Positions 7,826-16,488 of a stretch of DNA of 64,000 nucleotides are shown in pieces (within the stretch, counting starts at the first letter, position 1; the number at the start of each line of letters is the position of its first letter). The DNA comes from Streptomyces natalensis ATCC 27448 (GTDB lineage Bacteria > Actinomycetota > Actinomycetes > Streptomycetales > Streptomycetaceae), in contig NZ_JRKI01000062.1 in assembly GCF_000935125.1 (NCBI RefSeq), positions 186,001 through 250,000 on the forward strand, given 5' to 3'. The translations under genes and the position numbers were made by a program. A model generated the notes under the pieces. It saw only the letters and a program-made list of their open reading frames with translations. It was not told where the DNA came from and made no database searches.

Positions 7826-7923
7826 GGCCTTGAGCGTAATCGAATCCCGGACGGGGCCCGGAACCCGTCCATGACCTGGGCCGCGGCGTGATCTTCGGCG
7901 CTTCCCGCCACATGATCGGCAGG

Positions 7924-8196
7924 CTACGCAGGCCAGTCCCAGCCCAGCTGGAGGAACATTCCGAGCCGGTCGCTCACCGCACGGATCTCGGCGATCCTGC
8001 CCTCCCGCACGGTGAAGATCCAGATCTGCTCGACGGAGCAGGTGCGGTGGATGGGGCGCGGCATACGGGGATGGGCGCCGGTGTGCCGGCCGCTGACGGT
8101 CAGCCGCGCCACCACGGTCTCGCCCTCCGCGATCAGCTGCTCGGCCACCGCGGTGAACTCGCCGAAGGCGGCCAGCTGTTGACGGAAGCCGTCACC
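7924..8196 (-). pseudogene. Remnant of a SnoaL-like (ester cyclase/NTF2-fold) protein
   Basis: The readable part (EQLIAEGETVVARLTVSGRHTG, then VEQIWIFTVREGRIAEIRAVSDRLGMF) is the C-terminal half of a SnoaL-like domain. Similarity continues in frame upstream of the first start codon (GDGFRQQLAAFGEF, to about 8196), but no ATG or GTG lies between 8149 and the in-frame stop of the next gene at 8281-8283. The usual N-terminal 50-60 residues with the first helix are missing. I read it as an N-terminally deleted gene. A 74-aa product from GTG 8148 is possible but unlikely to fold normally. Confidence 0.6.
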
Positions 8197-8280
8197 CCAT
8201 GGCGACGCCCGCCGGACTGGACGCGGTGGAGCGCGGCCTGGGCGCGCTGACCGGCGCCGGTTTCCCGCTCGGCCGGGCGC

Positions 8281-8844
8281 CTACGCTGACGCCGACCGGC
8301 CCGTCAGATGCGCGAACGCGGCCAGATTGCGGGTGGACTCCCCGCGCGCCACCCGCCAGGCGTACTCCTTGCGGATCGCCGTCGCGAAGCCCATCTCCAG
8401 CAGGGTGTTGAAGCTGCCGTCGGCGTTCTCCAGGACCGTGCCGAGGATGCGGTCGAGTTCGTCGGGGGTGACGGCGGCCAGCGGGAGTTTGCCGACGAGG
8501 TAGATGTCGCCGAGGTGGTCGAGGGCGTAACTGACGCCGTAGAGGCGGGTGTTGCGTTCCAGGAGCCAGCGGTGGACCGCTTCGTGGTTCTCATCGGGAT
8601 GGCGGACGACGAAGGCGTTGATGGAGAGGGAGTGTTTGCCGACGATCAGCGAGCAGGTCGTCGACAGCTTGCGGGTGCCGGGGAGCTTGATGACGTAGGT
8701 GCCGTCGGACGGCGACTCCCACTCCAGCTCCGCGTCCCGCAGCGTGCTCTCGATCACCTCGGCCGGGGCCATCGCCGCGCCGGCCGTCTGCGCCGCCGCA
8801 CCGTGCTCCCGGCCCCGGCCGGCCTCACCCGTCATCTCAGCCAT
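8281..8844 (-). CDS. YbjN domain-containing protein
   Basis: A 187-aa protein, Ala-rich for the first 30 residues, then a YbjN fold: IESTLRDAELEWESPSDGTYVIKLPG, SLSINAFVVRHPDENHEAVHRWLLERN, LDHLGDIYLVGKLPL. YbjN proteins resemble type III secretion chaperones and in Actinobacteria often sit beside mshA. The function is unknown. The ATG overlaps the mshA stop (ATGGCTGA, 8 bases), so translation is coupled. Confidence 0.8.
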   Translation of the reverse strand: MAEMTGEAGRGREHGAAAQTAGAAMAPAEVIESTLRDAELEWESPSDGTYVIKLPGTRKLSTTCSLIVGKHSLSINAFVVRHPDENHEAVHRWLLERNTRLYGVSYALDHLGDIYLVGKLPLAAVTPDELDRILGTVLENADGSFNTLLEMGFATAIRKEYAWRVARGESTRNLAAFAHLTGRSASA

Positions 8845-10282
8845 GCAGGGATCGTAGGTGACGCCGGTGTTCCTGGAGGGCCGCGGTGTACACCTCGGCG
8901 GTCGCGGCGGCGGCGGTGCCCCAGCCGAAGGACTGGGCGTGCCGGGCGGCCGCGGCGCCCATCCGGGCCGAGAGCCCCGGGTCCGCCACGAAGCGGCCGA
9001 GCGCGCGGGCGTAGTCGGCGGGGTCGTGTCCGGCGACGAGGAAGCCGCTGGCGCCGTCGCGTACGGCCACCGGGAGGCCGCCGACCGCGGCCGCGACGAC
9101 GGGGGTGCCGCACGCCTGGGCCTCGATCGCGACCAGCCCGAAGGACTCGCTGTACGAGGGCATGACCAGCACCGATGCCGCGCGGTACCAGTCGGCGAGC
9201 TGTTCTTGGCCGACCGGCGGGCGGAACCGGACGATATCCGCGATGCCGAGCCGGGCGGCCAGCTTTTGAAGGCCCTCCGGTTTGGCCAGGCCGCTGCCGC
9301 TGGGCCCGCCGACCACCGGGACGACCAGGCGGGAGCGCAGGGTCGGGTCCTGCTCCAGGAGGGCGGCCGCGGCGTGCAGCAGGATGTCGGGGGCCTTGAG
9401 CGGCTGTATCCGGCCGGCGAAGAGCGGGATGACGGCGTCTTGCGGCAGGCCGAGCCGGGCGCGGGCGGCGGCCCGGCTCTCGGCGACGGCGCGGCTTTGG
9501 CTTTCGGCCCCGGCACCCGCCGCACCGGTCACGTCCGCCCCAGCGGCCGCGCCCGCCGCGCCACCCGCCGTCAGCGGCCGGAAGCGCTCCAGGTTGACCC
9601 CCGGGTGCACCACGGCCACCTTGTCCCGCTCCGCGGCGTAGTGCCGTACCAGCTCTTCCGCCTCCTCGGCGGTGTTGGCGATCAGCCGGTCCGCGGCACG
9701 CACGATCTGGGTCTCGCCGATCACCCGGGCGGCGGGCTCGGGGGTGTCACCGGCGGCGAGCGCGGCGTTCTTGACCTTGGCCATGGTGTGCATGGCGTGC
9801 ACCAGGGGGACGCCCCAGCGCTCGGCGGCGAGCCAGCCGACATGGCCGGAGAGCCAGTAGTGGGAGTGGACCAGGTCGTAGTAGCCGGGGCGGTGGCCGG
9901 CCCAGGCCCGCATCACGCCGTGGGTGAAGGCGCAAAGCTGGGCGGGCAGCTCCTCCTTGGCCAGGCCCTCGTACGGACCGGCGTCCACATGCCGTACGAG
10001 GACGCCCGGGGCCAGCTCCACGGTGGGCGGCAGGGTGCCCGTCGTCGCCCGGGTGAAGATCTCGACCTCGATGCCCAGGGCGGCGAGCTTCTTGGCCAGC
10101 TCGACGATGTAGACGTTCATCCCGCCGGCGTCGCCGGTGCCGGGCTGGTGCAGCGGGGAGGTGTGCACGCTGAGCATCGCCACCCGGCGCGGACGGCGCG
10201 GTACGCCGGGCAGCCGCAGCCGCGCCGACCCCGGGAACGGGCCGTGGGGACGACTGCGGAGCCGGGACACGTATTGGCTCAC
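8837..10282 (-). CDS. mshA: D-inositol-3-phosphate glycosyltransferase MshA (mycothiol biosynthesis)
   Basis: A 481-aa GT4-family, GT-B fold enzyme catalysing the first committed step of mycothiol synthesis, transfer of GlcNAc from UDP-GlcNAc to 1L-inositol-1-phosphate. Diagnostic stretches are SVHTSPLHQPGTGDAGGMNVY, HSHYWLSGHVGW, HAMHTMAKVKN and, in the C-terminal domain, FAGRIQPLKAPDILL and PSYSESFGLVAIEAQACGTPVVA. The GTG start at 10282 has a strong AAGGAGG 8 bases upstream. An Ala/Gly-rich insert at about residues 235-265 is likely a surface loop. It forms an operon with the YbjN gene. Confidence 0.93.
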   Translation of the reverse strand: MSQYVSRLRSRPHGPFPGSARLRLPGVPRRPRRVAMLSVHTSPLHQPGTGDAGGMNVYIVELAKKLAALGIEVEIFTRATTGTLPPTVELAPGVLVRHVDAGPYEGLAKEELPAQLCAFTHGVMRAWAGHRPGYYDLVHSHYWLSGHVGWLAAERWGVPLVHAMHTMAKVKNAALAAGDTPEPAARVIGETQIVRAADRLIANTAEEAEELVRHYAAERDKVAVVHPGVNLERFRPLTAGGAAGAAAGADVTGAAGAGAESQSRAVAESRAAARARLGLPQDAVIPLFAGRIQPLKAPDILLHAAAALLEQDPTLRSRLVVPVVGGPSGSGLAKPEGLQKLAARLGIADIVRFRPPVGQEQLADWYRAASVLVMPSYSESFGLVAIEAQACGTPVVAAAVGGLPVAVRDGASGFLVAGHDPADYARALGRFVADPGLSARMGAAAARHAQSFGWGTAAAATAEVYTAALQEHRRHLRSLHG

Positions 10283-10438
10283 TGCGAGCTCCCTCCTTGG
10301 CCGGGCGTTCGGCGCGCCTCCGACCCCCTCCAACAATGCGGGCCGCCCATCCATTTCCGTACGGCGGCCCGCGCTCGCACTTTGCCAAAGAGTGACCTTT
10401 GGGCGGACGGCCGCCCCCTGGCCCGTACTCTCGATGGC

Positions 10439-11257
10439 ATGGCCCGCCGCACCTCCGTCCCCGCCGCCTCCCGCCCCGTCGGCACGGTCACCCGCGGCAC
10501 CACCAACCCCAACCGGCTGCGCCGGATGGACCGCTGGATAGCCGCCGAGCACGGCGCCGAGCTGCGCCGCACCGCCGACCCGGTCGCCGTCGACCTCGGC
10601 TACGGCGCCGCCCCCTGGACCGCGGTGGAACTGCTGGGCAGGCTGCGCACGGTCCGGCCGGACGCCCAGGTGGTCGGCATCGAGATCGAACCGGAGCGGG
10701 TGGCGGCCGCCCAGCCGTACGGGGGGCCGGGGCTGGATTTCGTCCACGGGGGCTTCGAGGTGCCGCTGCCGGGCGGGCAGGGGCGGGCGCCGGTGCTGAT
10801 CCGGGCCGCGAATGTGCTGCGGCAGTACGACGAGGAGGAGGTGGCCGCCGTCTGGCGGCGGCTGTGCGCGCGGCTGGCGCCCGGCGGGCTGCTGGTCGAG
10901 GGCACCTGCGATGAGATCGGGCGGCGGCACGTCTGGGTCGCGCTGGGGCCCGAGGGCCCGCGCACGGTCACCTTCGCCACCCGGCTCGGCTCCCTTCACA
11001 CCCCCTCTGACCTGGCCGAACGCCTCCCGAAGGCGCTCATCCACCGGAACGTCCCGGGCGAGCCGGTGCACGCCTTCCTGCGGGACTTCGACCACGCCTG
11101 GGCGGCGGCCGCCCCGCTCGGCGCGCTGGGCGCCCGTCAGCGCTGGCTCGCCGCCGTCCACGCGCTGGCGGCGGACTGGCCGCTCACCGGGGATCCGCGG
11201 CGGCGACGCCAGGGGGAGGTCACGGTGCGATGGGAGGCACTGGCGCCCAGGGCGTGA
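10439..11257 (+). CDS. Class I SAM-dependent methyltransferase-like protein
   Basis: A 272-aa protein divergent from mshA. The Rossmann start VAVDLGYGAAPWTAVELLGRL (about residues 51-70) and acidic GIEIEPERVAAA are SAM-binding motifs I and II. ANVLRQYDEEEV and LAPGGLLVEGTCDEIGRRHVW follow as later motifs. The substrate is unknown. No ribosome site precedes the ATG, so the transcript may be leaderless. The gene ends in a convergent arrangement with the MmyB-like regulator. Confidence 0.8.
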   Translation: MARRTSVPAASRPVGTVTRGTTNPNRLRRMDRWIAAEHGAELRRTADPVAVDLGYGAAPWTAVELLGRLRTVRPDAQVVGIEIEPERVAAAQPYGGPGLDFVHGGFEVPLPGGQGRAPVLIRAANVLRQYDEEEVAAVWRRLCARLAPGGLLVEGTCDEIGRRHVWVALGPEGPRTVTFATRLGSLHTPSDLAERLPKALIHRNVPGEPVHAFLRDFDHAWAAAAPLGALGARQRWLAAVHALAADWPLTGDPRRRRQGEVTVRWEALAPRA

Positions 11258-11338
11258 GCCGGCGCGCCGGGCCCTACGGGGTCCCACCCGGGCCCCCTGA
11301 GGGGCTTCGGCCCAGGCCTGAGGACTTCGGCCCGGGGC

Positions 11339-12205
11339 CTACCGGGCGAGCACCGGCTGCACGCGCTCCCCCAGCTCCCGCAGCCGCCGCTCCGTCTCCG
11401 ACCCGCGCGGGGCCGTGTACGTCACCAGCGCCTGGTCCGGGTCGGTGCTCAGCCGGAAGCTCTCGAAGGTGACGTCCAGCTGACCCACCTCCGGGTGCCG
11501 GATGCGCTTGGTGCCGCGCAGGCACTCGTGCACCGACTGGGTCTCCCAGACCCTGCGGAAGTCCGCACTCCGCGCCAGCAGTTCGTTGACGACCTCGCAG
11601 ATCCGCGGGTCGTCCGGATGCCGGCCACTGTCGGCCCGCAGATTGCCGACCACCTCCACGGCCTTGGCCTGCCAGTCCGGGAACAGGGTGCGCGCCACCG
11701 GGTCGAGGAAGACCAGCAGTGCGGTGTTACGCCGGTCCGCATCGAGCGCCTCCAGGTCGAAGGCGACCCGGCCGCCGAGCGCGTTCCAGGCCAGTACGTC
11801 CAGGCCGCGGCCCATGACCATGGCCGGGACGGTGGCCTCCATGGCGTCCAGCAGCTGCTGGATCTCCGGCCGTACCGTCTGCCCGGAGACCGCACCGGGG
11901 AGGCAGGCGCCCGGCGTGCGCCGCCGGGGCGCCGCGATATTGCGCAGATACGTCACCTCGCCGCCGGACAGCCGCAGCGCCCGCGCGATGGCGTCCAGGA
12001 CGCTGTCGGAGATCGCGTGCGCCCGCCCCTGCTCGATCCGGGTGTAGTAGTCGACGCTGATACCGGCGAGCTGGGCGACCTCCTCGCGCCGCAGGCCCCG
12101 CACCCGGCGGCGGTTGACCCCGTCGGGCAGGCCGAGGTCCTCCGGGTTCAGCCCCGCCCGGCGGGCCTTGAGGAACGAGCCGATCTCGATTTCCGCGTGC
12201 AGCAT
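11339..12205 (-). CDS. XRE-family regulator with MmyB-like ligand-binding domain
   Basis: A 288-aa protein. Residues about 8-80 are an XRE helix-turn-helix (LRREEVAQLAGISVDYYTRIEQGR), a highly conserved form in Streptomyces. Residues about 105-285 match the MmyB-like PAS-type ligand-binding domain (VLAWNALGG, LFPDWQAKAVEVVGNLRAD, HPEVGQLDVTFESFRL). Such regulators commonly control an adjacent divergent oxidoreductase. Here that is the aldo/keto reductase starting at 12333, with a shared 127-bp promoter region. Confidence 0.88.
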   Translation of the reverse strand: MLHAEIEIGSFLKARRAGLNPEDLGLPDGVNRRRVRGLRREEVAQLAGISVDYYTRIEQGRAHAISDSVLDAIARALRLSGGEVTYLRNIAAPRRRTPGACLPGAVSGQTVRPEIQQLLDAMEATVPAMVMGRGLDVLAWNALGGRVAFDLEALDADRRNTALLVFLDPVARTLFPDWQAKAVEVVGNLRADSGRHPDDPRICEVVNELLARSADFRRVWETQSVHECLRGTKRIRHPEVGQLDVTFESFRLSTDPDQALVTYTAPRGSETERRLRELGERVQPVLAR

Positions 12206-12332
12206 CCATCCAGTATGCGACGCACCGCCGGTTGGGTGGTTCCACCGGACCCAGGCTGTGACGGGCCTGGTCCGCTCCGTACAGGGGCAGCAGGGTGGTG
12301 CCCTCGACCCCTTCTCGTACAAGGAGCGGCTC

Positions 12333-13340
12333 ATGCAGCGCAGGATCCTCGGCGGCACCGGCATCTCGGTCAGCGAGTACGCACTGGGCACGATGATGCT
12401 CGGCGCCTGGGGCAACACCGATCACGACGACGGCGTACGGATCGTGCACCGCGCGCTCGACGCCGGCATCAACTTCGTCGACACCGCCGACGTCTACGCC
12501 GCCGGCGAGTCCGAGGAGATCGTCGGAAAGGCGCTCAAGGGGCGCCGCGACGACGTCGTCCTGGCCACGAAGTTCTTCAACCCGATGGGCCCGGACGCCA
12601 ACCACGGTGGAAACTCCCGCCGTTGGATCATGCGCGCGGTCGAGGACAGCCTGCGCCGGCTCGGCACCGACCACATCGACCTCTACCAGGTGCACCGCCC
12701 CGACCCCACCACCGACATCGACGAGACGCTCGGGGCGCTCTCGGATCTCGTGCGCTCCGGCAAGGTACGGGCCATCGGCACCTCCACCTTCCCCGCCGAG
12801 CTGATCGTCGAGGCCCAGTGGACCGCCGAACGCCGCGGCCACGCCCGCTTCCGTACCGAGCAGCCGCCGTACTCGATACTGGCGCGCGGCGCGGAGAACG
12901 CGGTGCTGCCGACCGCGCAGCGCTACGGCATGGGCGTGCTGACCTGGGGCCCGCTCAGCGCGGGCTGGCTCTCGGGGCGCGATCTGTCGGCCAGCTCCCG
13001 GGCCGGCCTGGAGACGTCGAAGTTCGACCTCTCCGTCCCCGAGAACGCCCGCAAGGCCGAGGCCGTCGCCGCCCTCGCCGAGCTCGCCGCCGAGTCCGGC
13101 CTCCCCCTCCCCCACCTGGCGACCGCCTTCGTCCGCGCACACCCCGCGGTGACCTCCGTCATCATCGGCCCGCGCACCCTCGACCAGCTCGACAGCCTCC
13201 TGGACGGCGCCGACGTCACCCTGGGGGCGGACGTCCTGGACCGCATCGACGCGATCGTCCCGCCGGGCACGGATCTCAACCGCGCCGACAGCTACTACGT
13301 CCCGCCCGCCGTGGGAGACGCGTCGCTGCGGCGGCGCTGA
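12333..13340 (+). CDS. Aldo/keto reductase
   Basis: A 335-aa NADPH-dependent oxidoreductase with a TIM-barrel fold, of the AKR-type seen next to MmyB-like regulators. Catalytic elements are visible: D (TADVYAAGESEE, with the tetrad Asp/Tyr), K (VVLATKFF) and H (YQVHRPDP). The cofactor-binding C-terminus has VTSVIIGPRTLDQLDSLL. AAGGAG at 12321-12326 is 6 bases before the ATG. The substrate is unknown. Probable control comes from the divergent regulator. Confidence 0.9.
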   Translation: MQRRILGGTGISVSEYALGTMMLGAWGNTDHDDGVRIVHRALDAGINFVDTADVYAAGESEEIVGKALKGRRDDVVLATKFFNPMGPDANHGGNSRRWIMRAVEDSLRRLGTDHIDLYQVHRPDPTTDIDETLGALSDLVRSGKVRAIGTSTFPAELIVEAQWTAERRGHARFRTEQPPYSILARGAENAVLPTAQRYGMGVLTWGPLSAGWLSGRDLSASSRAGLETSKFDLSVPENARKAEAVAALAELAAESGLPLPHLATAFVRAHPAVTSVIIGPRTLDQLDSLLDGADVTLGADVLDRIDAIVPPGTDLNRADSYYVPPAVGDASLRRR

Positions 13341-13386
13341 GCCCTCTGTGCCGCGGCTGTGGGGCTGCGGCCGTGGACCTGCGGCT

Positions 13387-13422
13387 TTGTGGGGCCTCCA
13401 CCCGTGGGTGGAGGCCCCACAA
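13387..13422. terminator. Perfect 36-bp palindrome after the aldo/keto reductase
   Basis: Arms 13387-13403 and 13406-13422 are perfectly complementary over 17 bp with a 2-base centre. A second copy of the central word (acccgtgggtgg) follows at about 13426-13437. As RNA this would be a very stable hairpin ending the reductase transcript, though no T-run follows. The duplicated cccgtgggtgg core could also be an operator for the following gene. Confidence 0.6.
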
Positions 13423-13472
13423 TCAACCCGTGGGTGGTCGCGCCCCACGCCGCCTCGGAGCAGCCTTGAGCC

Positions 13473-14096
13473 ATGGGCTCGCTTCACTCCGCACTGGTCG
13501 CTCTCATCGCCGTCTGCGTTCTGATCTTCGTCGCCGCCTGGATCGCGGGCGCCGTCTACTTCGGCGTGAAGAGCCAGGCCGGTCCGGGCGAATGGATGCG
13601 GGGAGTGCGCCGCACCCTGCCCCGCCGGCTCCTGCTGATCGCGGGCGCCTATGCCTTTTCCGTCCTGGTCCGGCAGTTTCCCCAGTTCTGGCACCGCCTC
13701 CAGTACTGGCAGCCCGTGCTCGCGCTGCTGGGCGCCCTCCTGGCCGTCGCCTCCACGGCGTTGCTGCTGTGGGCGCGCTGGGTGCTGGGCACGATGTGGG
13801 CCAGCGTCCCGATGGTCCGGGAGCACCACGAACTGCGCACCGACGGCCCCTACCGGCTGGTCCGCCACCCCATATACACCGGCCTGCTGGGCCTGATCAT
13901 CGGTGGCATGCTGGCCTGCGGCTTCGGCGTCTGGACAGCCTTCCTGGTCGTCGCCGTCCCCTGGCTCCTGCGCCGGGTCCGGGTCGAGGACGACCTGATG
14001 GCCCATCAGTTCGGTGCCGCCTATGACGCCTACCGCGCCCGCGTCCCCGCGCTGATTCCGTGGCCCCGTCGCACCCGCGGAAGCGGCGCTGGCTAG
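13473..14096 (+). CDS. ICMT-like membrane methyltransferase family protein
   Basis: A 207-aa protein with about five hydrophobic segments and the PEMT/ICMT signature near its C-terminus: LVRHPIYTGLLGLIIGG followed by DDLMAHQFGAAYDAYRARVPALIPW. These motifs bind SAM at the membrane interface in isoprenylcysteine carboxyl methyltransferases. In bacteria the substrate is usually unknown. The gene stands alone between the palindrome and the DUF2510 gene, which starts 10 bases downstream and may be cotranscribed. Confidence 0.8.
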   Translation: MGSLHSALVALIAVCVLIFVAAWIAGAVYFGVKSQAGPGEWMRGVRRTLPRRLLLIAGAYAFSVLVRQFPQFWHRLQYWQPVLALLGALLAVASTALLLWARWVLGTMWASVPMVREHHELRTDGPYRLVRHPIYTGLLGLIIGGMLACGFGVWTAFLVVAVPWLLRRVRVEDDLMAHQFGAAYDAYRARVPALIPWPRRTRGSGAG

Positions 14097-14106
14097 GGTT
14101 GCTGCC

Positions 14107-15090
14107 ATGACGCAGAACGCGGTGCCGCAAGGCTGGTACCAGGACCCTTACGGCACGCCGGTTTTGCGCTGGTGGGACGGATACCGCTGGACCGAGCACA
14201 CCCAGCCGCACCCACCTCAGGCGACCCCTGCGCCCGCACCCGCCCCGGTGCAGGCGGCGGTACCGCAGCAGGCTTACCCGCAGGCGGCGGTGCCACAGCA
14301 GCCCTACCCGCAGGCGGCGGCCCAACAGCCGTACCCGCAGGGCCAGCAGCACCAGCCGGCCCAGCCCCATCCGGTCCAGGCCCAGGTCCAGCAGCCGTAT
14401 CAGCCTCAACAGGCTTACCCGCAGGTCCCACAACAGCCGCAGGCCCAGCCCCAGCAGCCCCACCCGCAGGCGGCCGGTGTCGGGGGCGCCGAGGCGCTGC
14501 TTTCGGCGGAGGTTCTCAAGGTCGACCAGGATTTCAAATGGGTCGACATCACCACCAGTTACTCGGTCCGCGACCGCAACGGCAACGAAGTCGGCTCGGT
14601 TGCCGAGACCGGCCAGAACGCCGCCCGCAAGGCGCTGCGCTTCGTCAGCACCATGGACCGCTACCTCTCCCGGCGCTTCGAGATCCGGGATGCCGCCGGC
14701 GTCCCCTTCCTCGTGCTGAGCCGGGGCGTCAAGGTCGTCAAATCCCGGGTGACCGTCGAACGCCCCGACGGCACACCGGTCGGCGAGATCAACCAGGACT
14801 CGGTGGTCGGCTATGTCAGCTTCGACCTGGTCGCCAACGGCTACACCGTCGGGCAGATCAAGGCGGAGGGCTGGTACGCCTTCACCTTCACCATCACCGA
14901 CCACACCGGCGCCGAGGTGGCCCGGATCGGCCGGACGCTGGTCGACGTCGTCCTGGATATCGTCGGCGGCTCCGACTACTACTACCTCCAGGTCTTCCGC
15001 CCGATGGCAGAACCCCTGCGCACCCTGGTCATGGCGGCCGCGCTCACCGTGAACACCATGCTCCGGCCGGACAAGGACGGAAACGCGTAG
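14107..15090 (+). CDS. DUF2510 / LURP-one-related (scramblase-fold) protein
   Basis: A 327-aa protein. Residues about 5-35 form a DUF2510 motif (GWYQDPYGTPVLRWWDGYRWTEHT), a short tryptophan-rich module common in actinobacterial membrane-associated proteins. Residues 36-125 are a Pro/Gln linker with repeated QQPYPQA units. Residues about 135-315 have the tubby/LURP-one beta-barrel look (VDQDFKWVDITTSYSVRDRNGNEVGSV, SVVGYVSFDLVANGYTVGQIKAEGW). Phospholipid association is possible. No catalytic residues are recognised. Confidence 0.75.
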   Translation: MTQNAVPQGWYQDPYGTPVLRWWDGYRWTEHTQPHPPQATPAPAPAPVQAAVPQQAYPQAAVPQQPYPQAAAQQPYPQGQQHQPAQPHPVQAQVQQPYQPQQAYPQVPQQPQAQPQQPHPQAAGVGGAEALLSAEVLKVDQDFKWVDITTSYSVRDRNGNEVGSVAETGQNAARKALRFVSTMDRYLSRRFEIRDAAGVPFLVLSRGVKVVKSRVTVERPDGTPVGEINQDSVVGYVSFDLVANGYTVGQIKAEGWYAFTFTITDHTGAEVARIGRTLVDVVLDIVGGSDYYYLQVFRPMAEPLRTLVMAAALTVNTMLRPDKDGNA

Positions 15091-15124
15091 CGGCGGAGTG
15101 CCGGCCGGCCGGAGGGCGCCGGCT

Positions 15125-15859
15125 TCAGGACGCTCCCGACCGCGCCACCCGGAACCCCAAGTCGTCGATCCGCAGCGTCGGATGGCTCTTGCGGCGGCAG
15201 GAGGCACGGCAGGAGCGGGGCGGGTCGTAGGCACCGCCGCCGCGGAAGATGCGGTACGGGCCGTAGACGGCGGGGTCGTAGAGGTCCCAGCACCACTCCC
15301 ATACGTTGCCGATCATGTCGTGCAGGCCCCAGGCATTGGGGCTCCGGGTGGCGACGTCGTGGAGCACGTAGCCGGAGTTGCCGCGGTACCAGGCGATGTC
15401 ATCCAGCTCGCCGTGGCGGACGCCGGAGGTGCCCGCGCGGCAGGCGTACTCCCATTCCGCCTCGGTGGGGAGGCGGTAGCCGTCGGCCGCCCCGTCGCAG
15501 AGCACGGCCAGGGCGTCCGGGTCGGCGGGGTCGGTGAGGTCAGCGGGGAGGGAGTAGCAGGGGGTGAGCCCCGTTGCCTCGGAGAGCCGGTTGCAGAAGT
15601 GCAAGGCGTCCTTCCAGGACACCTCGGTCACGGGTGTGTGCGGGCCCGCTGTGCTCTCGGGAGCCTCGCCCAGGACGGTGCGGTACAGCTCGCGGGTCAC
15701 CGGGTGCGGCGCCAGGCGGAAGGCCCCGACCTCGGCCGTCCAGCTGGTTCTCGTGCCCTCGTCGCGCAGGACGATCCGTCCGGCGGGGATGTCGAGCAGG
15801 GGCGGGACGGGGTCGGTGAGCGCCTGAGGGCTCGTCGCCTGGCGGCTGCGCGTGGTCAC
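15125..15859 (-). CDS. Formylglycine-generating-enzyme-fold (SUMF1-like) protein
   Basis: A 244-aa FGE-sulfatase-fold protein: PHPVTRELYRTVLGE, TEVSWKDALHFCNRLSE, YRLPTEAEWEYACRAG, GLHDMIGNVWEWCWD and a C-terminal RIDDLGFRVAR. In true FGE two active-site cysteines sit in a C-x4-C arrangement after RGGSY. Here the corresponding segment reads RGGGAYDPPRSCRASC, so the first cysteine position appears to be Pro. Sulfatase activation is therefore doubtful, and another oxidase or a binding role is possible. GTG 15859 is chosen (AAAGGA upstream); an earlier start at 15919 would add 20 residues. Confidence 0.8.
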   Translation of the reverse strand: MTTRSRQATSPQALTDPVPPLLDIPAGRIVLRDEGTRTSWTAEVGAFRLAPHPVTRELYRTVLGEAPESTAGPHTPVTEVSWKDALHFCNRLSEATGLTPCYSLPADLTDPADPDALAVLCDGAADGYRLPTEAEWEYACRAGTSGVRHGELDDIAWYRGNSGYVLHDVATRSPNAWGLHDMIGNVWEWCWDLYDPAVYGPYRIFRGGGAYDPPRSCRASCRRKSHPTLRIDDLGFRVARSGAS

Positions 15860-15969
15860 CGGTCCTTTGTATGCGAACGGCCGTACGGGCGGGGCGCATT
15901 GCCGGCCCGCGGGCGGCACTGTTCATGAGACCGACACAGTCGACACAGACGACACGTCAGCGCCCCCGG

Positions 15970-16488
15970 TCAGCGCCCGTCCCCCATCCTGGGGAGCGCG
16001 CTCAGGAGGGCCGCGACCAGGTCCTTGTCCCGGTCCTGGGTGAGATAGCGGCGGGCGGTGTCGGGGGCGGCCCACAGCAGGCGGTCGACCTCCCGGTTCG
16101 GGGTGAAGGCGCCGCCGGTTGCCTCCGCGGCCCAGTAGCGGACCTCCTTGGGGCGGTCGCCGACCAGGTAGCGGACGGTGGGGAGTTCGGGGCCGACGGT
16201 GCAGGTCATACCGGTTTCCTCGGCGACCTCGCGGACGGCGCCGGAGAGGGCGTCCTCGGCGCGCTTCAGTTTGCCCTTGGGGTGCGACCAGTCGTCGTAC
16301 TTGGGCCGGTGGACGAGGGCGATCTCCAGGCCGTCGCCGCCGGAGGCGGAGGGGACGGAGGAGGCGGCGGAACGGCGCCACAGCACGCACCCGGCGGCCC
16401 GGATCGGCGCACCGGCAGCCCCGCGTGCCGCCCCGTTCGGCGCGTCGCCAGACCCGCGCGCCGCCCCGTTAGGCATGGCGTCAGGCAT
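15970..16488 (-). CDS. NUDIX hydrolase of the polyphosphate operon
   Basis: A 172-aa protein with a complete NUDIX box, GX5EX7REVXEEXG, read as GKLKRAEDALSGAVREVAEETG (about residues 75-96), which binds Mg2+ and cleaves nucleoside diphosphates linked to another moiety. The first 30 residues are Ala/Gly-rich. It is the third gene of ppk-CHAD-NUDIX; its ATG overlaps the CHAD stop by 8 bases. The context suggests hydrolysis of nucleotide or inositol polyphosphate species. Homologues with a following histidine phosphatase domain are longer; that domain is absent here. Confidence 0.88.
   Translation of the reverse strand: MPDAMPNGAARGSGDAPNGAARGAAGAPIRAAGCVLWRRSAASSVPSASGGDGLEIALVHRPKYDDWSHPKGKLKRAEDALSGAVREVAEETGMTCTVGPELPTVRYLVGDRPKEVRYWAAEATGGAFTPNREVDRLLWAAPDTARRYLTQDRDKDLVAALLSALPRMGDGR

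Noticed and set aside
12206..12332. Specific operator of the MmyB-like regulator
   Set aside because: Only weak symmetry (ggtggttccacc) is visible; it is not distinct enough from background to annotate as an operator.
15125..15859. Bona fide formylglycine-generating enzyme activating a sulfatase
   Set aside because: The first active-site Cys position appears to be Pro and no sulfatase is adjacent.
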